NCBI RefSeq assembly: GCF_009674825.1
Contig: NZ_WKJH01000004.1
Location: forward strand, 124,001 to 188,000
DNA length: 64,000 nucleotides
Source: Maribacter luteus
Lineage (GTDB): Bacteria > Bacteroidota > Bacteroidia > Flavobacteriales > Flavobacteriaceae
Direction of reading: 5' to 3'
Shown here piece after piece: positions 38,049 through 45,589 of this stretch. Each line of letters begins with the position of its first letter. Positions within the stretch are counted from its first letter, which is position 1. The translations under genes and the position numbers were made by a program. The notes below the pieces were generated by a model. The model ran no database searches. It saw only the letters and a program-made list of their open reading frames with translations, and was not told where the DNA came from.

Positions 38049-38681
38049 TTAAACTTTGGTGAGCTGTTTTTTAATATAATCCAAAATAAGCATCCAATTC
38101 ATTTTTAGTACAAGTGCTGCGGTCGGCACATTATCGTCTTCAATGGCCGAAATAATACCATCATGTTGGTTATCGGATTTTGCATAAATGGAATCGTCTG
38201 ACAAAAATGCCCTTTCATAAAATATGATCCGGGTCTTTAGATCGGTCAAGATCTGTTGGGCCAAGGCATTTTTATAGTGCTGTGTCAGTATTTTATGAAA
38301 TTCAAGTTTGGCATGGATTCTCGTTAACGTATCCGAAGCATTTTTAAATTTATGCTGTGCTTGTTTCAAGTCCTCGATCGATGCCTCATCGAAGAACGAA
38401 TTCTCCAAGGCCAACACTTCAAGGTCTGCGACCAATTCATAAAGATCCTTGGCTTCGGCATATTTTAATTCGGCAATAATAAAACCCCGATTGGGAATCG
38501 CCTTTATCAGCATAGATTGCTGTAATTGGGTTAGGGCTTCCCGTATGGGAGTTACACTAACATCGAGTTTACGGGCCAATGCCGCCAAATTTATGGTTTT
38601 ACCCGGCTCTAATTTACCCTGGGTCATTTCACTCAATAAGTGCTCCCGTACCTGATCTCTAAGTATAAGTTTTGAAATCAT
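38049..38681 (-). CDS. GntR-family transcriptional regulator (FCD/FadR subfamily)
   Basis: It is about 210 aa when started at MISKLILRDQVREHL (codon 38679-38681); the longer frame adds 16 unlikely residues. An N-terminal winged helix (LAALARKLDVSVTPIREAL, NRGFIIAEL) is followed by an all-helical FCD effector domain with acidic and His residues (AKLEFHKILTQHYKNAL, NQHDGIISAI) that can bind a metal and carboxylate. A palindrome TCGTATACGA 18 bases upstream of the start suggests autoregulation. The divergent DUF5916 gene is the most likely other target. Confidence 0.9.
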   Translation of the reverse strand: MISKLILRDQVREHLLSEMTQGKLEPGKTINLAALARKLDVSVTPIREALTQLQQSMLIKAIPNRGFIIAELKYAEAKDLYELVADLEVLALENSFFDEASIEDLKQAQHKFKNASDTLTRIHAKLEFHKILTQHYKNALAQQILTDLKTRIIFYERAFLSDDSIYAKSDNQHDGIISAIEDDNVPTAALVLKMNWMLILDYIKKQLTKV

Positions 38682-38698
38682 TGTGCTAAAATAATATT

Positions 38699-38708
38699 TC
38701 GTATACGA
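38699..38708. promoter_or_regulatory. candidate GntR/FCD operator TCGTATACGA
   Basis: This perfect 10-base palindrome lies in the divergent region between the GntR gene and the DUF5916 gene. It has the T-N-G-T...A-C-N-A layout typical of FadR-subfamily operators. Confidence 0.45.
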
Positions 38709-38850
38709 TTTAACGAAAAAAACGTTCAACTTCGTATTAATTCGCTTGTAAAAGATTAAAAACCAATGGCCTACTTTGACAATATTGAGCCATTATTAGT
38801 TTAAAAACAACTATATAATCTTTCAGCAAAAGGTTAAATTAGTACTGATT

Positions 38851-41019
38851 ATGAAATACCTGTACACACTTATTTTTTTCATATTTCTGTGTTCGCATAG
38901 TTATGCACAAAAAAAGAATGCATCTTTTCAGTTACATATTAAAAGGGCTACATCACCCATTGTTATAGATGGTATTGCCGATGATCCTACATGGCAAGAT
39001 ACGGATGTTGCAGATGATTTCTTTATGGTATTACCCATGGATGGGCGTAAGGCTACGGAAAAGTCTGAAATTCGAATGGCATATGACGACAAATATATTT
39101 ATCTGGTGGCCACTTTTTTCAATAGTACCAATGGAGACAATATCGTTGAATCCTTACGGCGCGATTTCAGTTTTGGAAACAATGATAATTTTCTACTCTT
39201 TCTAGACCCGTTCAACAACCAGACCACTGGATTCTCCTTTGGTTCAAATGCTGCAGGCGCACAATGGGACGGTACCATGTTCAGTGGTGGCAGTATTGAC
39301 CTTAATTGGGATACCAAATGGGTATCCAAAGTCGTAAGCGATGAGGACAAATGGGTTTTTGAAATGGCAGTTCCCTTCAAATCCATACGATACAAAGAAG
39401 GAGTAAAGGAATGGGGAATAAATTTTAGTCGTTTGGACTTAAAAGCTAGTGAAAAATCTAGCTGGACCCCCATTCCACGGCAGTTCCCAACAGCTTCCTT
39501 GGCCTATACCGGGGTTTTGGTATGGGATGTTCCTCCACCTCCACAAAGTACTAACCTATCGTTAATCCCTTATGCGCTTTCAAGTGTAAATAATGATATT
39601 GAAGGGGAGACAGCTTTCGATAAAAAAGTAGGGGGTGATGTTAAAATAGGAATAACCTCTTCCTTAAACCTTGACTTAACGGTGAACCCTGATTTTTCAC
39701 AGGTAGAAGTAGATCGTCAAGTCACGAATCTAGACCGATTTGAACTGTTTTTCCCAGAAAAAAGGCAATTTTTTCTCGAAAACGCGGATCTTTTTGCCAA
39801 TTTCGGTTATTCCAGTATCCGACCTTTCTTTTCCAGACGAATTGGTTTGGGGGTTCCTATTAGGGCAGGGGCAAGGGTAAGTGGTAACATTAATGAGAAA
39901 TGGCGTTTGGGCCTAATGGATATGCAAACGGCAGCTGTGGACGAAACGGGGCTACCCAGTCAGAATTTTGGTGTTTTATCCATTCAACGTAAAGTATTTA
40001 GCCGGTCGAGTATCGGTATGATGGTGGTGAACAAAGAATCGATCAATTATCCGCAAGAGAACGATTCCCTGACCGCACTATATCCTAAATTCAATCGAAA
40101 TATAGGTCTTGAGTATAATTTAGCATCTTCCAATAACTTGTGGAACGGTAAAGCCTTCCTTCTAAAGTCTTTTTCGCCCAATAACGAAGGCAACGGTATT
40201 ACCCAAGCTGCCCATTTAGAGTATACTAGCCGAAAGTGGAACTGGCGCATACAGGAAGAATCAGTAGGCGAAAATTACAGGGCAGAGGTAGGTTATGTAC
40301 CCAGAAATGGGTATATAAAAATCAACTCCTTCCTCGGGTACCTTTTTTTTCCAAAAAAAGGTAAAATTCTAAGTCATGGACCCATTTTGAATACCAGTTA
40401 TTACTTCAATGAAAATTTTGAAAGAACGGACAACACCAATTATTTACTTTATTCCTTTGACTTTAGGAATCGGAGTAGTCTCGACTTTTTCATTTCCGAT
40501 GATTATGTTCAATTATTGTCCCCTTTTGACCCAACGAGATTGGGTATGGATGAATTGCCTATTGGTAGTGAACACCAATGGAATGCCTTCGGATGGATGT
40601 ATGCCTCTAAACCCCAAAGTCTTTTTACATACACTTTCGATGGGAGGTTAGGTGGGTATTATCAAGATGGGAACAGAACAAGCCTAACATCCTCTTTAGG
40701 ATACCGATTTCAGCCGTATGTAAGTTTAAGTGCAAATTTAAACTACAATCGAATTAAGATGCCCGCACCTTGGAACACCAATGAATTTTGGCTTATTGGC
40801 TCCGAAGTTGATATCACTTTTACCAATAAACTGTTCTTTTCCAATCTTTTTCAATATAATGAACAGTCAAAGAATTTTGATTTGAATTCCCGATTCCAAT
40901 GGCGCTATAAACCTGCTTCGGATTTATTTATCGTCTATACAAACAATCATTTATTGGCACCATACACGGGCAGAACTTGGTCGCTCACGGTAAAACTCAA
41001 TTATTGGTTCAACCCTTAA
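38851..41019 (+). CDS. DUF5916 outer-membrane-type protein with CBM9-like N-terminus
   Basis: A 722-aa exported protein has a signal peptide (1-19, HSYAQ). Residues about 30-220 form a carbohydrate-binding family-9-like domain (IVIDGIADDPTWQD, EIRMAYDDKYIYLVATF). Residues 235-722 make a DUF5916 region with PDFSQVEVDRQVTNLDRFE and FFPEKRQFFLENADLF, followed by barrel-like strands to a terminal F/P. DUF5916 proteins are common in flavobacteria and may be surface channels or receptors. It is divergent from the GntR gene, which may control it. Confidence 0.9.
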   Translation: MKYLYTLIFFIFLCSHSYAQKKNASFQLHIKRATSPIVIDGIADDPTWQDTDVADDFFMVLPMDGRKATEKSEIRMAYDDKYIYLVATFFNSTNGDNIVESLRRDFSFGNNDNFLLFLDPFNNQTTGFSFGSNAAGAQWDGTMFSGGSIDLNWDTKWVSKVVSDEDKWVFEMAVPFKSIRYKEGVKEWGINFSRLDLKASEKSSWTPIPRQFPTASLAYTGVLVWDVPPPPQSTNLSLIPYALSSVNNDIEGETAFDKKVGGDVKIGITSSLNLDLTVNPDFSQVEVDRQVTNLDRFELFFPEKRQFFLENADLFANFGYSSIRPFFSRRIGLGVPIRAGARVSGNINEKWRLGLMDMQTAAVDETGLPSQNFGVLSIQRKVFSRSSIGMMVVNKESINYPQENDSLTALYPKFNRNIGLEYNLASSNNLWNGKAFLLKSFSPNNEGNGITQAAHLEYTSRKWNWRIQEESVGENYRAEVGYVPRNGYIKINSFLGYLFFPKKGKILSHGPILNTSYYFNENFERTDNTNYLLYSFDFRNRSSLDFFISDDYVQLLSPFDPTRLGMDELPIGSEHQWNAFGWMYASKPQSLFTYTFDGRLGGYYQDGNRTSLTSSLGYRFQPYVSLSANLNYNRIKMPAPWNTNEFWLIGSEVDITFTNKLFFSNLFQYNEQSKNFDLNSRFQWRYKPASDLFIVYTNNHLLAPYTGRTWSLTVKLNYWFNP

Positions 41020-41108
41020 ACCATTGACTTATTTAACGTTATCATCTTCTTTTGGGTGTTTTATTTCCTTTTTTTGTAATTTTAGAGAAACCCCCTATAA
41101 AATCAACG

Positions 41109-41131
41109 ATTTCGTAAAACTATAACGAAAT
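41109..41131. repeat. inverted repeat ATTTCGT-9-ACGAAAT
   Basis: A 7-base perfect inverted repeat with a 9-base spacer lies about 100 bases before the EF-G-like gene. It could be an operator; nothing else supports it. Confidence 0.3.
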
Positions 41132-41232
41132 TTAAAGAATACGATATTTTTTACATATAAAAGCTAACAAAAATCATGTTATTCCAATTACTGGAAGATT
41201 AGATTTGTAAGACATCTCAAAATCAATACTCC

Positions 41233-43341
41233 ATGAAGGTATACGACGACAAACACATAAAAAATGTTGTTCTTGTAGGGGCTCATCACTCTGGTAAAAC
41301 AACACTGGCCGAGACAATGCTTTTTGAAGCGGGATTGATTAACAGAAGAGGTACTATTGAAAACTTGAACACCGTATCCGACTATCACGAAATTGAACAT
41401 GAAAGGGGAAACTCGGTTTTTGCGACACCCATGCATACCGAATGGCGGCAGTATAAGATAAACATCATGGACACTCCCGGTCTAGATGATTTCATTGGGG
41501 AAATCATTTCCTCGATTCGTGTGGCAGATACCATTGTTACGGTCATAAACGGTCAATATGGGGTTGAAGTAGGCACGGAGATCATTTGGAACTATATAGA
41601 TAAATATCAAAAACCGACTTTATTCGTAATCAACCAAATAGACCATTTAGGTCTTAAATATGAAGAAAGTTACAATAGTCTAAAGAATCTGGTCGGGAAT
41701 AATCTGGTTAAGATCCAATATCCATTAAAGGTCGATGGTGCCCAATGCATTATCGATGTACTAAAAATGAAAATGTACAAATTTGGCCCTGATGGAGGAA
41801 AACCTGAAAAACTTCCCATTCCGGATGACCAAAAAGAAGTGGCTGCCCAACTTCATAATGAACTGGTTGAAAAAGCAGCGGAAAATGATGAGGAATTATT
41901 GGAGCTATACTTTGATAAGGGCTCATTGAACGAAGATGAAATGCGCCAAGGGATCAAGGCCGGTATGCTCAACCAAGAAGTTTTCCCTGTATTCTGCACC
42001 TCTGGTCTTAATGATATGGGAAGTGGCCGATTAATGGGATTTATTGACAATGTAGCGCCTTCAGCAGCCGATTTAAAACCTGAACAAAGTGTTGAGGGGA
42101 ATGCGATAGAACCCAAAAAAGAAGCGCCTACCTCCTTGTTCGTTTTCAAGACCATTCACCAACCCAATTTAGGTCAGATTACCTTTTTTAAAGTAAAATC
42201 CGGAGAAGTACACCAAAATGACAAGTTGGTAAATTCCAGAAATGGGGAAACGGAAATATTGAACCAGTTGTTCATTATGGATGGTAAAAAACGGGAACCC
42301 GTAACTAAATTGACCGTTGGGGATATCGGAGCTACTTTAAAATTAAAATATACTGAAACGAACGACACCCTCCACGTGGCAGGAAACCCTATCACTATAA
42401 AACCCATACAATTTCCTGAACCCAGAACACGAAAATCCATTTCTGCGGCAAATAAGAAGGAAGAGGAAAAATTAAGTGAAGCCTTAAAGAAAATACATAG
42501 TCAAGATCCAACGGTGGTCGTGTCTTACTCCAAAGAACTGAAGCAGTTGATTTTAGGGTGCCAAGGCGAATTACATTTAGCTACGATAGACTGGGCCTTA
42601 AAAAATATTTATGGCATAGAAGCAATTTTTGAACGTCCAAAAATTGCATACCGCGAAACCATACAACGCTCGGCAAATGCCAACTATAGGCATAAAAAAC
42701 AATCGGGTGGGGCCGGACAGTTTGCCCAAGTACATTTGAAGATCGAACCATGGTACGAGGGAATGCCCGAACCGGAAGGCTTTAACATTAGGGGCAAGGA
42801 AGAAGTTGATTTACCCTGGGGAGGAAAACTGGTTTTCTATAATTGTATCGTAGGCGGTGTTATTGACCTTCGATATTTGCCTTCTGTAATGAAAGGCATA
42901 TTGGAAGTAATGGAGTCGGGACCACTAACAAAATCCTATATCCGTGATGTTAGGGTAATGGTATACGACGGTAAAATGCATTCCGTAGATTCAAATGACA
43001 TTTCTTTTAAAATAGCAGGGGCCCATGCCTTTAAAGAAGCATTTTTAAATGCCAATCCCAGTCTTTTGGAACCTGTACAAGAGCTAACGGTCAAAGTACC
43101 GGAAGAAATGGTAGGTAGTGTAATGACAGACCTACAATCCCGACGTGCCATAATCCAAGGTATAGAAACCAAGGATCAATATCAAATTTTAAAAAGTACC
43201 GTGCCGGCAGCAGAGCTGTATGGCTATTCAACGAATTTAAGGTCAATGACCCAAGGTAGGGCAACCTTCAGTGCTGTTTTCTCATCCTTTCAAAACGTAC
43301 CGACTAACGTACAGAAAGAATTGGTGAAACAGTCAGAATAA
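41233..43341 (+). CDS. EF-G paralogue (EF-G2-like), catalytic His replaced
   Basis: A 702-aa translational GTPase homologue carries G1 GAHHSGKTT (16-24), ERGNSV in switch I, DTPGLDDF (80-87) and NQID (134-137), followed by domains II-V in normal order (GGAGQFAQVHLKIEP in domain IV, YGYSTNLRSMTQGRA in domain V). In canonical EF-G the DTPG motif is followed by His, which activates hydrolysis; here it is Leu84. NKxD is also changed to NQID. It resembles the EF-G2 of Bacteroides, which from memory supports translocation without GTP hydrolysis. It is unlinked to ribosomal genes and has its own terminator. Confidence 0.88.
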   Translation: MKVYDDKHIKNVVLVGAHHSGKTTLAETMLFEAGLINRRGTIENLNTVSDYHEIEHERGNSVFATPMHTEWRQYKINIMDTPGLDDFIGEIISSIRVADTIVTVINGQYGVEVGTEIIWNYIDKYQKPTLFVINQIDHLGLKYEESYNSLKNLVGNNLVKIQYPLKVDGAQCIIDVLKMKMYKFGPDGGKPEKLPIPDDQKEVAAQLHNELVEKAAENDEELLELYFDKGSLNEDEMRQGIKAGMLNQEVFPVFCTSGLNDMGSGRLMGFIDNVAPSAADLKPEQSVEGNAIEPKKEAPTSLFVFKTIHQPNLGQITFFKVKSGEVHQNDKLVNSRNGETEILNQLFIMDGKKREPVTKLTVGDIGATLKLKYTETNDTLHVAGNPITIKPIQFPEPRTRKSISAANKKEEEKLSEALKKIHSQDPTVVVSYSKELKQLILGCQGELHLATIDWALKNIYGIEAIFERPKIAYRETIQRSANANYRHKKQSGGAGQFAQVHLKIEPWYEGMPEPEGFNIRGKEEVDLPWGGKLVFYNCIVGGVIDLRYLPSVMKGILEVMESGPLTKSYIRDVRVMVYDGKMHSVDSNDISFKIAGAHAFKEAFLNANPSLLEPVQELTVKVPEEMVGSVMTDLQSRRAIIQGIETKDQYQILKSTVPAAELYGYSTNLRSMTQGRATFSAVFSSFQNVPTNVQKELVKQSE

Positions 43342-43361
43342 TAAATTCCTAACCAACCGCA

Positions 43362-43401
43362 GAGAGGGCGCACTTTTTAAAAGTGTGCCCTCTCGTTTTT
43401 T
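43362..43401 (+). terminator. rho-independent terminator after EF-G-like gene
   Basis: A GC-rich hairpin (AGAGGGCGCACTTTTT / AAAGTGTGCCCTCT) is followed by a T-run. It separates this gene from the opposing micropeptide array. Confidence 0.9.
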
Positions 43402-43426
43402 ATACCTATGCATAACGCGATGCAAA

Positions 43427-43540
43427 TTATTTGAAATGTCGGTAAGTGGCCCAGCGAACCCTTTTACTGTTCTTGAAATTTGAAAAGTAAGTATGTGTAC
43501 GGGATTCTGTTGGTGTTTCTAAGGTGATTGTTGTTCTCAT
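43427..43540 (-). CDS. 37-aa micropeptide, array member 1
   Basis: An ATG-to-TAA ORF of 37 codons is the last cistron of a four-member array. It shares with the others the C-terminal core F-S-x-x-K-x-S-K-R-V-x-W-A-x-Y-R (here YFSNFKNSKRVRWATYR) and the TE-x-R motif near residue 11. It is basic, with no Cys, TM or signal. An 8-base-pair hairpin with a G·T wobble lies 16 bases upstream of its start. It is the most diverged member, ending RHFK instead of xYNR. Confidence 0.75.
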   Translation of the reverse strand: MRTTITLETPTESRTHTYFSNFKNSKRVRWATYRHFK

Positions 43541-43556
43541 GATGTTTTGTTTTTGG

Positions 43557-43577
43557 GTCCCGAAACAAGTTCAGGAC
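43557..43577 (-). promoter_or_regulatory. intercistronic hairpin before micropeptide 1
   Basis: On the minus strand, GTCCTGAA-CTTGT-TTCGGGAC forms a stem-loop 16 bases before the start codon, followed by an A-rich stretch that suits Bacteroidota ribosome binding. Equivalent hairpins sit before members 2 and 3. Confidence 0.55.
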
Positions 43578-43606
43578 ATGATTGATGATGTTTGTTTTTT
43601 CGTGGA

Positions 43607-43720
43607 CTACCTATTATAACTTCTGTATTCTGCCCATCGAACTCGCTTACTGTTCTTGAAATTTGAAAAATAAGCGTACTTTCTTGCTTCTGTTGGTGAT
43701 TTACTCATTGTTGCTTTCAT
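43607..43720 (-). CDS. 37-aa micropeptide, array member 2
   Basis: A 37-codon ORF with core YFSNFKNSKRVRWAEYRSYNR in two parts and the PTEAR motif. It is 180 bases from member 1 start to start and keeps the same length, reading direction and C-terminus (Y-N-R) as members 3 and 4. Protein similarity despite changed DNA indicates selection on the coding sequence. Confidence 0.78.
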   Translation of the reverse strand: MKATMSKSPTEARKYAYFSNFKNSKRVRWAEYRSYNR

Positions 43721-43735
43721 GACTTTGTTTTTTAT

Positions 43736-43752
43736 GACCTGATAATCAGATC
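43736..43752 (-). promoter_or_regulatory. intercistronic hairpin before micropeptide 2
   Basis: The minus-strand stem is GATCTG-ATTAT-CAGGTC (one G·T wobble), 15 bases before the start codon. It is a compensated variant of the hairpin before member 3. Confidence 0.55.
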
Positions 43753-43782
43753 CGATTGTTTTTTGATTTGATGATGATTGTA

Positions 43783-43896
43783 CTAGCGGTTATAATTCCT
43801 ATAACCTGCCCATTGTACCCTTTTTGAATCCTTTAAGGTCGAAAAGAAAGAATTGACCCTGGTTTCCGTTGCTGTTCTTCTGAATGATGCTTTCAT
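43783..43896 (-). CDS. 37-aa micropeptide, array member 3
   Basis: A 37-codon ORF that differs from member 4 only at residue 2 (K versus R); bases also differ at a few positions. It has the TETR motif near residue 10, then FFSTLKDSKRVQWAGYR and a terminal NYNR. Lys, Arg and aromatic residues dominate, so an RNA- or membrane-surface contact is possible. Function is unknown. Confidence 0.78.
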   Translation of the reverse strand: MKASFRRTATETRVNSFFSTLKDSKRVQWAGYRNYNR

Positions 43897-43913
43897 GACT
43901 TTTGTTTTTTTAT

Positions 43914-43930
43914 GACCTGATGACCAGGTC
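43914..43930 (-). promoter_or_regulatory. intercistronic hairpin before micropeptide 3
   Basis: A perfect minus-strand stem GACCTG-GTCAT-CAGGTC lies 17 bases before the start codon, followed by a run of A. Because the run is A and not T on the coding strand, it is not a terminator for the array. Confidence 0.6.
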
Positions 43931-43960
43931 GGATTGTTTTTTGATTTGATGATGATGATT

Positions 43961-44074
43961 CTAGCGGTTATAATTCCTATAACCTGCCCATTGAACCCTT
44001 TTTGAATCCTTTAAGGTCGAAAAGAATGAATTGACCCTGGTTTCCGTTGCTGTTCTTCTGAATGATGCTCTCAT
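43961..44074 (-). CDS. 37-aa micropeptide, array member 4
   Basis: The first-transcribed of the four homologous 37-codon ORFs. It has the same core as member 3, and unlike the other three it has no hairpin before its start. Eleven bases upstream ends another 37-codon ORF of unrelated sequence. Confidence 0.78.
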   Translation of the reverse strand: MRASFRRTATETRVNSFFSTLKDSKRVQWAGYRNYNR

Positions 44075-44085
44075 GACTTTTGTTT

Positions 44086-44199
44086 TTAGTTGTTGTTGTT
44101 GTTTTGTATTCTTATATGATATAATCTATCGGTATGCCAACCACTGCCTATATTAAAATATATTCTAGGTCTTACTTGATGTGGATATAATGTTTCCAT
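44086..44199 (-). CDS. possible 37-aa leader ORF of the micropeptide array
   Basis: An ATG-to-TAA ORF ends 11 bases before member 4. It encodes 37 residues, rich in Tyr, Arg and His, ending in five Asn from an AAC repeat. It does not share the array motif. Position and length suggest it may head the transcript, but the Asn run could equally be a chance repeat. Confidence 0.3.
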   Translation of the reverse strand: METLYPHQVRPRIYFNIGSGWHTDRLYHIRIQNNNNN

Positions 44200-44306
44200 T
44201 TTTATACTTTTTAATTGACTTACACTAAACAGACGAGAAGGTTGTAGTTTTGTTACAGTACTATGTATAAAAAGGTACTATTTTATATAATATTTAACAA
44301 AATAGC

Positions 44307-44327
44307 TTAGGGCAGAGTAAGCCCTAA
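44307..44327. repeat. hairpin TTAGGGC-7-GCCCTAA
   Basis: A perfect 7-base-pair stem with a 7-base loop lies in the divergent region between the micropeptide array and the ytfI-like gene. No T-run follows, so it is more likely an operator or leader structure than a terminator. Confidence 0.4.
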
Positions 44328-44461
44328 CAGCATCTATTAATTTGTATATCAGTTACTTATATTTGTTTTTTAAAATTATTTGAATAAACTGTTAAAATTA
44401 ATACCAGTGATTCAAGTCATTGTAGTAGCACATTCATTTTACTTTATTTGCCATAAAACGA

Positions 44462-44965
44462 ATGATGGTATTGCTGATTGTTTGTTTGTTCATATGCACG
44501 GTAATAGTATATATACTTTACACAAAAGTGATTATATACGTAAATACGGTCACTCAAGAATTTTATATCCGGGTTGTAGGCCTTTTGAAGGCATCAGTGG
44601 AAACCGATGTAGATAAATTGATTCGCGTTCGTATCGAAGCTTGGTTCATGAAGTTCGATGTATTACCATTAGATCATAAAAGAAAATCCAAAATGAAAAA
44701 ATCAACCCCAAGACCTAAATCAGAAAACAAAAAAAAACTGACCGTGCATAAAATCCTTCAAGTAGTCAGGACTTTCAAGATAAAAGAATTTGTACTCAAT
44801 ATAGATACCGGTAATTGTATTACGAATGCAAAATTGTATCCTTTACTCTCAATCGCTAACCTTTGTAAAGGTCAATTCAATATTAATTTTCAAGGGCAGA
44901 ACCAACTAATACTCCAAATAGAAAATAGACCAGTACGTATTCTAAAAGCATTTATTAACAATTAA
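44462..44965 (+). CDS. membrane-anchored YtfI/DUF2953-like protein
   Basis: A 167-aa protein has an N-terminal TM (residues 2-24), a short beta segment, a Lys-rich linker (about 75-95) and a C-terminal helix-strand region (LQVVRTFKIKEFVLNIDTG, FNINFQGQNQLILQIENRP). The layout and its position directly before a GerW/YtfJ gene recall the ytfI-ytfJ pair of Bacillus. Sequence resemblance is weak, so the assignment leans on context. The 11-base gap to the next gene implies co-translation. Confidence 0.5.
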   Translation: MMVLLIVCLFICTVIVYILYTKVIIYVNTVTQEFYIRVVGLLKASVETDVDKLIRVRIEAWFMKFDVLPLDHKRKSKMKKSTPRPKSENKKKLTVHKILQVVRTFKIKEFVLNIDTGNCITNAKLYPLLSIANLCKGQFNINFQGQNQLILQIENRPVRILKAFINN

Positions 44966-44976
44966 AACCCAATACT

Positions 44977-45345
44977 ATGGAACTACATTTTGAAGAATTA
45001 TTAGGGCAGATTACAGACTTTATGAAGACCGAAGCCAATACAGAAACGGTTGTAGGGCAACAATTTGAACTTGGCGAATTTAAATGTGTACCTGTTATAA
45101 AAGTAGGTATGGGATTTGGATCGGGAGGTGGTGAAGGCACCGAAGCAAAAACTAAAAAAGGCCAAGGAATGGGTGCCGGCGCAGGTGTTGGTATAGAACC
45201 GATAGGCTTTTTGGTTACCAAAGATGACCAAATATCATTTTTAGAAGCCGGTAAGACCCATGGTCTGGCAGCCGTTTTTGAAAAAATCCCGGATTTAATC
45301 GGAAAAATTGCCGATAATAGGAAAAGGGAAGAGGCCACTGCTTAA
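44977..45345 (+). CDS. GerW/YtfJ-family protein
   Basis: A 122-aa soluble protein shows the family pattern: an N-terminal helix, then TVVGQQFELGEFKCVPVIKVGMGFG, a Gly-rich stretch (GSGGGEG, GMGAGAGVGIEPIGFLV) and a final helix (FEKIPDLIGKIADNRK). In Bacillus the family is tied to sporulation, but it is widespread in non-spore-formers. It is paired with the preceding membrane-anchored gene. The biochemical role is unknown. Confidence 0.88.
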   Translation: MELHFEELLGQITDFMKTEANTETVVGQQFELGEFKCVPVIKVGMGFGSGGGEGTEAKTKKGQGMGAGAGVGIEPIGFLVTKDDQISFLEAGKTHGLAAVFEKIPDLIGKIADNRKREEATA

Positions 45346-45365
45346 AAATTTCAGTTAAGGGAATT

Positions 45366-45406
45366 CAAGGTTGATATGTTCATAAAGTGCATGTCAACCT
45401 TGTTTT
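45366..45406 (+). terminator. rho-independent terminator
   Basis: A long stem (CAAGGTTGATATG / CATGTCAACCTTG, one mismatch) is followed by TTTTG, 20 bases after the GerW-like gene. Confidence 0.75.
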
Positions 45407-45449
45407 GTAAATCTCAACGTCACCCTCATTCCATTTAAAAGCAATATCT

Positions 45450-45457
45450 TATATTTG
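45450..45457 (+). promoter_or_regulatory. -7 promoter box (TATATTTG) with long leader
   Basis: The box matches TAnnTTTG and lies about 130 bases before the cold-shock gene's ATG. That would give an unusually long 5' leader, as in other cold-shock mRNAs. Confidence 0.4.
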
Positions 45458-45589
45458 CATAAGTTTTTGAATAAGGGATTACTTCTCAATGACGTGATCA
45501 TAGGTTTTCTTCTAGATTGTTTTTTTCATAGCACGATTTATCTAAGCCCTTTTTCTTAAATTGCAACAAAAAATTTATTGTTTTAAAAT

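Noticed and set aside
43736-43930. The hairpins between micropeptide genes as terminators.
   Set aside because: On the coding strand they are followed by A-runs rather than T-runs.
43561-44074. The repeats at 43.6-44.1 kb as a CRISPR-like array.
   Set aside because: Units are about 178 bases, diverged, and each holds a conserved ORF; there are no short identical repeats with spacers.
44380-44616. A 78-codon plus-strand frame overlapping the ytfI-like gene.
   Set aside because: It starts with TTG, ends inside the coding region of 44462-44965 in another frame, and shows no recognisable composition.
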